DNA of 15,824 nt, from NCBI GenBank assembly GCA_023659985.1, contig JAGXOH010000014.1, positions 1 through 15,824 of the forward strand, written 5' to 3'. This document shows, piece after piece, positions 11,453-15,824 of the stretch. Made by a program: the position numbers and the translations under genes. The stretch comes from Candidatus Falkowbacteria bacterium LH_S3. GTDB lineage: Bacteria > Patescibacteriota > Patescibacteriia > Patescibacteriales > JAGXOH01. Position 1 is the stretch's first letter. Each line of letters opens with the position of its first letter. Under the pieces are notes generated by a model. It did not search any database. It saw nothing but the letters and a program-made list of their open reading frames with translations, and was not told the origin of the DNA.

Positions 11453-12985
11453 ATGTTTATGATGGACGTAGTATATATTGCCGTCGGAGTTTTAATCCTG
11501 GCAATAGGTTTTGTGATAGGCTATTTGGCGCGCAAAAAAAGAGTTTCTTCGCAAGTAAAAAAAGCAGAGTCAAGAGCGGAAAGAGTTGTTAATGAAGCAA
11601 AAACAAAACAACGAGATATTTTGCTAAAAGCCCAAAATAAATCCATAAAAATTATTGAAGATGCTAAAACTGAAGAAAAAAGAATAAGGCAAGAGATAAA
11701 TCAATTACAAAATAAGCTTGAGGGAAGAGAAGAAACATTCTCTAAAAAATTATTAGAGTTACAAGACAAGCAACAAAAACTTCAAGACAAAGCCAATAAA
11801 ATTAAAGAAATCAAGAAAAAGGCTGAACAATTACAAGAAGAGAAAAGGAAAAAATTGGAGGAAGTGGCTTCTATGTCAAAAGAAGAAGCTGAGAAGCAAT
11901 TATTGGAAAAGACTGAAGAAGAAATGCAACAGGATTTAATAGTCAGAATCAATAAACTGGAAAAAGAAGCGGATGAGAAATACGAAGAAAAGGCTAAAGA
12001 AATAATTTCAATAGCTATGCAGAGAATTGCCTCTTCTTATGCTCCGGAAATGAGCACAACTAATGTTGATCTTCCAAGTGATGAGATGAAAGGACGAGTT
12101 ATAGGAAGAGAGGGAAGAAATATAAAAGTAATAGAGCAATTGGCAGGAGTGGAAATAGTGGTTGATGATACTCCTAATGCTATAACTATTTCTGGATTTT
12201 CTCCCATTAGAAGACATATAGCTAAAAGGGCTTTAGACAATTTAATTAAAGACGGACGTATTCATCCAACCAAAATAGAGGAGGCAATCGAGGTTGCTAA
12301 AAAAGACTTAGCTATTGATATCAGAAAATCCGGGGAAGAAGCTATGTATGAAATCGGTGTTACCGGTTTTGAACCAAAAATAGTAGAAATAATCGGAAGA
12401 TTAAAATATCGTAGCAGTTATGGACAAAATGCTTTAAGGCATTCTTTGGAGGTGGCTCATCTTTCTTCGCTTATAGCCGAGGAATTGGGTGCTGATGTTA
12501 CTTTGGCTAAAAAGAGTGGTTTGTTGCACGACATTGGTAAAGTCATGGATCATGATATCAAGGGAACACATCCTGAAATAGGTGAAAATATTGCCAGAAA
12601 ATTTGATTTACCTCAAAAAATAATAAATCCCATTAGAACCCATCATGATGATCATCCGGCTGATTTGATTTCAATTATTGTTAAGGTGGCGGATGCTATC
12701 TCAGCTTCCAGGCCCGGAGTTAGAAATGATACCTATGAACGTTATTTGCAACGTTTAGAAGAATTGGAAAAGATAACTAATACTTTTGAGGGAGTAGAAA
12801 AATCATACGCCCTTCAAGCCGGTCGAGAAGTCAGGGTCTTTGTTAACACTGGAGAAATAGATGACCTAAAATCTCATCAATTAGCTAAAGATATAGCCAA
12901 GAAAATAGAAGAGGAATTAAAATATCCGGGTGAAATAAAAGTTAATGTTATTAGGGAAACTCGAGTAACAGAGTATGCTCGATAA
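11453..12985 (+). CDS. rny: Ribonuclease Y
   Basis: Membrane-tethered endoribonuclease that starts mRNA decay and processing. The 510-aa product has the standard order: N-terminal membrane segment (5-25, DVVYIAVGVLILAIGFVIGYL); long Lys/Glu-rich coiled coil (about 30-190); KH RNA-binding domain with GRVIGREGRNI (214-224); HD domain with ALRHSLEVAHLSSL (327-340) and catalytic LLHDIGK (H359, D360); and the family's conserved C-terminal end, RVTEYAR. Length and motifs are complete. The ATG at 11453 has no strong Shine-Dalgarno site; the ATGs at 11459 and 11462 are alternatives. RNase Y generally prefers 5'-monophosphate RNA, so the 5'-OH RNA made by hammerhead cleavage might be a poorer substrate. 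That link is speculative. Confidence 0.96.
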   Translation: MFMMDVVYIAVGVLILAIGFVIGYLARKKRVSSQVKKAESRAERVVNEAKTKQRDILLKAQNKSIKIIEDAKTEEKRIRQEINQLQNKLEGREETFSKKLLELQDKQQKLQDKANKIKEIKKKAEQLQEEKRKKLEEVASMSKEEAEKQLLEKTEEEMQQDLIVRINKLEKEADEKYEEKAKEIISIAMQRIASSYAPEMSTTNVDLPSDEMKGRVIGREGRNIKVIEQLAGVEIVVDDTPNAITISGFSPIRRHIAKRALDNLIKDGRIHPTKIEEAIEVAKKDLAIDIRKSGEEAMYEIGVTGFEPKIVEIIGRLKYRSSYGQNALRHSLEVAHLSSLIAEELGADVTLAKKSGLLHDIGKVMDHDIKGTHPEIGENIARKFDLPQKIINPIRTHHDDHPADLISIIVKVADAISASRPGVRNDTYERYLQRLEELEKITNTFEGVEKSYALQAGREVRVFVNTGEIDDLKSHQLAKDIAKKIEEELKYPGEIKVNVIRETRVTEYAR

Positions 12986-13058
12986 AAGATAAGAAGTAAA
13001 AATTAAATTAAACTTAAAATTTTGAATCCTAATGTTGTTATCCAATACCTCCTCAGCA

Positions 13059-13067
13059 TGATATACT
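13059..13067 (+). promoter_or_regulatory. Candidate extended -10 promoter of the HU gene
   Basis: TG-a-TATACT (13059-13067) is a good extended -10. A TTGTTA lies 21 bp upstream, too far for a standard -35. The start of transcription would fall about 80 nt ahead of the HU ATG. Confidence 0.45.
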
Positions 13068-13155
13068 TGTTTTTAGAAAAATTTATTATAAATAATTTAA
13101 AGGATACCTAAATTTAATCCTTAAATTAATTTAGATATCTTAGAGTAATAAAAAT

Positions 13156-13434
13156 ATGAACAAGGCATCATTGATAGATCAAGTATGCGAAGAAACCGGG
13201 TTAAACAGAAAACAAGTAGCTGTTGCAGTGGATGCTATGTTAGATGTTATTATGGGTGAGCTAAAAAAGGATAATGAAGTGAGTCTTACCGGTTTTGGAA
13301 CTTTTTTAACCAGAACCAGGCATGCCAGAGGAGGGGTTAACCCTCAAAATCCGAAAGAAAGAATTAAGATCCCTGAGGTGAGAGTGGCTAAATTTAAAAC
13401 AGGAAAAACTTTAAAAGACTCCTTGAAGAAATAA
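13156..13434 (+). CDS. hup: HU-family DNA-binding protein
   Basis: Histone-like nucleoid protein that bends DNA as a dimer. The 92-aa product is of full length: dimerisation helices at the N-terminus (MNKASLIDQVCEETGLNRKQ), the GFGTF turn (about 46-50), and the DNA-binding beta arm with RHARGGVNPQNPKERIKIPE (about 55-74), which includes the intercalating proline context NPQN. The ending VAKFKTGKTLKDSL is typical of HU. HU rather than IHF is favoured by the arm sequence and by its being a single gene. It stands alone, with its own candidate promoter, ahead of the tRNA genes. Confidence 0.95.
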   Translation: MNKASLIDQVCEETGLNRKQVAVAVDAMLDVIMGELKKDNEVSLTGFGTFLTRTRHARGGVNPQNPKERIKIPEVRVAKFKTGKTLKDSLKK

Positions 13435-13578
13435 AAAGATGGTGAATAAGTGACAAAAAGAAACTGTTTTTTCCTAACTATAAAAATAATTTTAGTTTTA
13501 GTGTGTTTATTATTTAAAGAGTATGGGATTTATAAAGAAATTTTTTTAAGAATCTGTTTTTTATAAAGCCAGATATCT

Positions 13579-13608
13579 TTGCCCTTATTAATTAAAATTG
13601 GGTAATCC
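13579..13608 (+). promoter_or_regulatory. Candidate tRNA-Arg promoter
   Basis: TTGCCC (13579-13584), an 18-bp spacer, then TAATCC (13603-13608). The predicted start is a few bases before the mature 5' end of the tRNA at 13622. Confidence 0.4.
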
Positions 13609-13621
13609 GTTTTTTCTTTTT

Positions 13622-13698
13622 GCTCCTTTAGCTCAACTGGATAGAGCGTCTGGCTTCGGACCAGAAGGTTGAGGGTTCAAGTCCTTCAGGGAGCACCA
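13622..13698 (+). tRNA. tRNA-Arg (anticodon TCG)
   Basis: 77 nt with a full cloverleaf. The acceptor arms GCTCCTT and AGGGAGC pair with one G·U. The anticodon stem is TCTGG/CCAGA with loop CTTCGGA, giving anticodon TCG (reads CGA and related Arg codons). The T-arm contains GGTTCAAGTCC. The 3' CCA is encoded, unlike the next two tRNAs. Confidence 0.95.
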
Positions 13699-13895
13699 TA
13701 AGGACATGAGTGGTATTGAATTAGAGTGTTTGGTTTGGAGTTTATATCAAGGACTGAGGTGGATTAGACTTCTTTGGGATACTATCATAATTTTTATTCA
13801 TTAGTTATGCTCGCCAATAGGCAAGTAGAAATTATGAATTAAAATAAAGATTTAATGCATTTTATATTCGTAATTTTTAGTTTGTAATTGTTTTC

Positions 13896-13969
13896 GGCTG
13901 GGTAGCTCAGTTGGTTAGAGCACGACACTCATAACGTCGGGGTCGTGGGTTCAAATCCCACCTCAGCCA
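13896..13969 (+). tRNA. tRNA-Met (anticodon CAT), probably elongator
   Basis: 74 nt. The acceptor is GGCTGGG with CTCAGCC. The anticodon loop CTCATAA gives CAT. The overall sequence, including GTAGCTCAGTTGGTTAGAGCA, is very like bacterial elongator tRNA-Met; it lacks the initiator's unpaired first base. A CAT anticodon could also mean tRNA-Ile2 (lysidine-modified), which I consider less likely. CCA is not encoded. Confidence 0.9.
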
Positions 13970-14052
13970 CAAAGGTTAATTTTCAATTTTTAATTGCCTT
14001 TTTATTTATTGTAAAGTCCTATTGAAAATTATAAAATAAAAATTGGCCACTT

Positions 14053-14125
14053 GCGCCGTTAGCTCAGCTGGCAGAGCAGGGGCCTCTTAAGCCCAAGGTC
14101 GTAGGTTCAATCCCTACACGGCGCA
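14053..14125 (+). tRNA. tRNA-Lys (anticodon CTT)
   Basis: 73 nt. The acceptor is GCGCCGT with ACGGCGC. The anticodon loop CTCTTAA gives CTT (Lys AAG codons). The D-arm (TAGCTCAGCTGGCAGAGCA) and T-arm (GGTTCAATCCC) are standard. The outermost anticodon-stem pair is a G-A mismatch. CCA is not encoded, so the CCA-adding enzyme is needed. Confidence 0.93.
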
Positions 14126-14233
14126 CTGAAATAAAAACAAAAAAACCAAATAAAAAATTAAAAAGATTTGTAATATTTGAGCTTTATTCTCTAAATATCT
14201 TACTTTTTCATTTTGATTTTTAACTTAAAAATT

Positions 14234-14431
14234 ATGGCAGTACCAAAGAAAAAAAGAACAAAGGGGTCTGGTGGAAAAAGAAGATCCCATGACAATCTTA
14301 AAAAAGTAGCTCTTGGAAAATGTCCTAAATGTGGAGAACCGGTTAGACCACATCGAGCTTGTTTAAATTGTGGAACCTATAAAGGCAAGCAAGTTATTGA
14401 GGTTGAATCATCTGCTAAAAAGAACGTATAA
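14234..14431 (+). CDS. rpmF: 50S ribosomal protein L32
   Basis: Small zinc-ribbon protein of the large subunit. The ATG at 14234 is chosen because L32 proteins begin MAVPKKK; a reading frame from 14213 would add seven residues with no family support. The 65-aa product has the basic N-terminus (MAVPKKKRTKGSGGKRRS) and both metal-binding pairs, CPKC and CLNC, in the segment KCPKCGEPVRPHRACLNC, so it is the zinc-binding form. It is followed 41 bp later by nusB and may be co-transcribed with it. Confidence 0.95.
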   Translation: MAVPKKKRTKGSGGKRRSHDNLKKVALGKCPKCGEPVRPHRACLNCGTYKGKQVIEVESSAKKNV

Positions 14432-14472
14432 CATAAAATTTTTCAGCCCTTATCAGCCCTTAAAATAATATT

Positions 14473-14910
14473 ATGTCAAATAGACATTTAGGTCGTACAA
14501 TAGCCATGCAGTCTTTATTTGTGTGGGATTTTAATGGTAAAAACAAGACAACTTTAGAAAGTATTGTTGATTATAATTTTGATAATTTTGCCTCTGTTTT
14601 TAATGATAAAGAATTTGTTTATCAACTGATCAAGGGGGTTGTTAATAATATTGTTAAGATAGATAAATATATAATAAAATACGCCACCCAGTGGCCATTA
14701 AATCTTATTACTATAGTTGATCGAAATGTTTTGCGTATAGGAATTTATGAATTATTAATGAATGATGAGGTTCCTCCTAAGGTTGCTATAAATGAAGCCG
14801 TTGAGGTGGCTAAAGCTTTCGGAGGTGAATCCTCTGGTAAATTTGTTAATGGAGTTTTGGGCACAATGTATAAAGATTATTTAAAACAAAAAGAAAATAA
14901 GCAAGACTAG
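14473..14910 (+). CDS. nusB: Transcription antitermination protein NusB
   Basis: RNA-binding helical protein that acts with NusE in rRNA antitermination. The 145-aa product is of normal length. It begins [20 protein letters not shown], the family's basic N-terminal helix, and contains [22 protein letters not shown] and [20 protein letters not shown] followed by [12 protein letters not shown], the most conserved C-terminal block of NusB. It lies between rpmF and rnc, all on the plus strand with short gaps, which suggests a shared transcript. Confidence 0.95.
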   Translation: MSNRHLGRTIAMQSLFVWDFNGKNKTTLESIVDYNFDNFASVFNDKEFVYQLIKGVVNNIVKIDKYIIKYATQWPLNLITIVDRNVLRIGIYELLMNDEVPPKVAINEAVEVAKAFGGESSGKFVNGVLGTMYKDYLKQKENKQD

Positions 14911-15003
14911 AATCTATAAAACTAATATTTATAATTGTTGTATTGGTGAATTGTTATATTTTGGTATAACCATTCCCCTAATACAATGATTTAAGTCATT
15001 AAT

Positions 15004-15699
15004 ATGAATGATTTTTCTAAATTAGAAGAAAAAATAAATTTGACTTTTAAAAACAAAGATTTATTAAGACAATCTTTGGTTCATAGGTCGTATTTAAATG
15101 AACATTCTGATTTTTCCTTAGAACATAATGAAAGATTGGAATTTTTGGGAGATGCTGTTTTGGAAATTATAGTTACTGAATATTTATACCACCAATATCC
15201 GAATAGACCAGAAGGTGATCTAACTAATTGGAGGGCTAGCTTGGTAAATTCCAATATGCTTTCTTCTGTGGCTGAAGAGATAAATTTAGAGGATTATATT
15301 TATTTATCCAAAGGAGAGGCCAAAGATAAAAAATCTAAGGCCAGACAATTTATTTTAGCTAATGCTATGGAAGCAATGATTGGATCCATATATTTGGATC
15401 AAGGCAAAAAAGGTGCTGAACAATTTATTCATCAATTTATTTTATCTAAACTCGATTATATTCTTGAGAATAGATTATATTTAGATGCTAAATCCAGATT
15501 TCAAGAAAAAGCTCAAGAGCAATATGGCTTAACTCCTTATTATAAAGTATTAAGAGAAGAAGGTCCGGATCATGACAAGGAATTTGAAATGGGGCTATTT
15601 TTAAAAGATGAGATGATCGTCAAGGCCACAGGGACATCTAAGCAAGAAGGTCAAGTAAATGCGGCTATCAAGGGACTTGAGAAAAAAGCTTGGAAATAA
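15004..15699 (+). CDS. rnc: Ribonuclease III
   Basis: Double-strand-specific endoribonuclease that processes rRNA precursors and structured mRNA; cytoplasmic dimer. In the 231-aa product the catalytic signature HNERLEFLGDAVLE (about 41-54) includes the metal-binding Glu and Asp residues, and the second acidic cluster is in ANAMEAMIGSIYLDQG (about 120-135). The C-terminal dsRNA-binding domain runs from about 160 (DAKSRFQEKAQEQYG) to the end, with GTSKQEGQVNAAIKGLEKKA as its last helix. It is complete. The long perfect hairpins in the cassettes (for example at 5764-5819) are the kind of substrate this enzyme could cut; that link is inference. Confidence 0.97.
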   Translation: MNDFSKLEEKINLTFKNKDLLRQSLVHRSYLNEHSDFSLEHNERLEFLGDAVLEIIVTEYLYHQYPNRPEGDLTNWRASLVNSNMLSSVAEEINLEDYIYLSKGEAKDKKSKARQFILANAMEAMIGSIYLDQGKKGAEQFIHQFILSKLDYILENRLYLDAKSRFQEKAQEQYGLTPYYKVLREEGPDHDKEFEMGLFLKDEMIVKATGTSKQEGQVNAAIKGLEKKAWK

Positions 15700-15824
15700 A
15701 AAAGTAAAAGGTTGAAGGCTCAAAGCTCAAAGCTCAAAATTTATGATTGAAACTCAAAACTCAAAATTAAAAACGCAAAACCAAAAATTAAATGAAATCC
15801 AAAATCCAAAGCTCAAATGTCGAA
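15700..15824. repeat. A/T low-complexity repeat tract at the right edge
   Basis: No gene. The tract is built from short variants such as 'gctcaaa', 'aactcaaa' and 'aatccaaa' and is related in style to the left-edge tract read on the other strand. It continues past the window. Confidence 0.6.

Noticed and set aside
13896..13969. tRNA-Ile2 with CAT anticodon
   Set aside because: The D-arm and overall body match elongator tRNA-Met more closely, though lysidine-type identity cannot be fully excluded from sequence.

Overview
The window is AT-rich (sampled 60-base rows of housekeeping genes are about one-third G+C). It carries compact bacterial information-processing genes: IF-2, RbfA, a DHH phosphoesterase, RNase HII, RNase Y, HU, L32, NusB, RNase III and three tRNAs. 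Small proteins, frequently weak Shine-Dalgarno sites, A/T-rich low-complexity filler between genes and a membrane-anchored CPYG thioredoxin-fold protein suggest a Patescibacteria (CPR)-type genome. That placement is inference. The standard genetic code fits every gene.

Layout. Positions 1-240 are degenerate A/T repeats. The minus-strand cluster infB-rbfA-nrnA (3844 to 341) follows, with a promoter at 3931-3959. An accessory island runs from about 4040 to 8100. It ends against rnhB and trxB (minus strand, 9809 to 8136). On the plus strand come a CPYG thiol-disulfide protein, rny, an HU gene, tRNA-Arg, tRNA-Met, tRNA-Lys, rpmF, nusB and rnc. The right edge again becomes A/T repeat filler.

The island is the main discovery. 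It contains two tandem cassettes with the same architecture and different cargo. Each starts with a near-identical 5' module: a TTGACA promoter, a 25- or 38-codon peptide ORF, a second TTGACA promoter, a hairpin closed by 10 bp, and a Shine-Dalgarno site with ATG opening a mini-ORF. Sequence identity stops inside that mini-ORF, where unrelated cargo begins. Cargo A is a GC-rich DUF3228-like gene; cargo B is an unrecognised 113-aa gene behind an elaborate structured leader. Each cassette ends in a conserved 3' module holding a complete type III hammerhead ribozyme. The two ribozymes share the catalytic core, but their stems differ in sequence and keep pairing. Read-through transcription followed by cleavage at both sites would release a 1327-nt RNA carrying cassette B. 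No integrase, transposase or reverse transcriptase is linked to the cassettes, so how they move is unknown.

The rest of the island holds two paralogous minus-strand small-protein genes, one with a G10 tract beside its ribosome binding site, and a decayed IS30-family element bounded by an 18-bp perfect inverted repeat.
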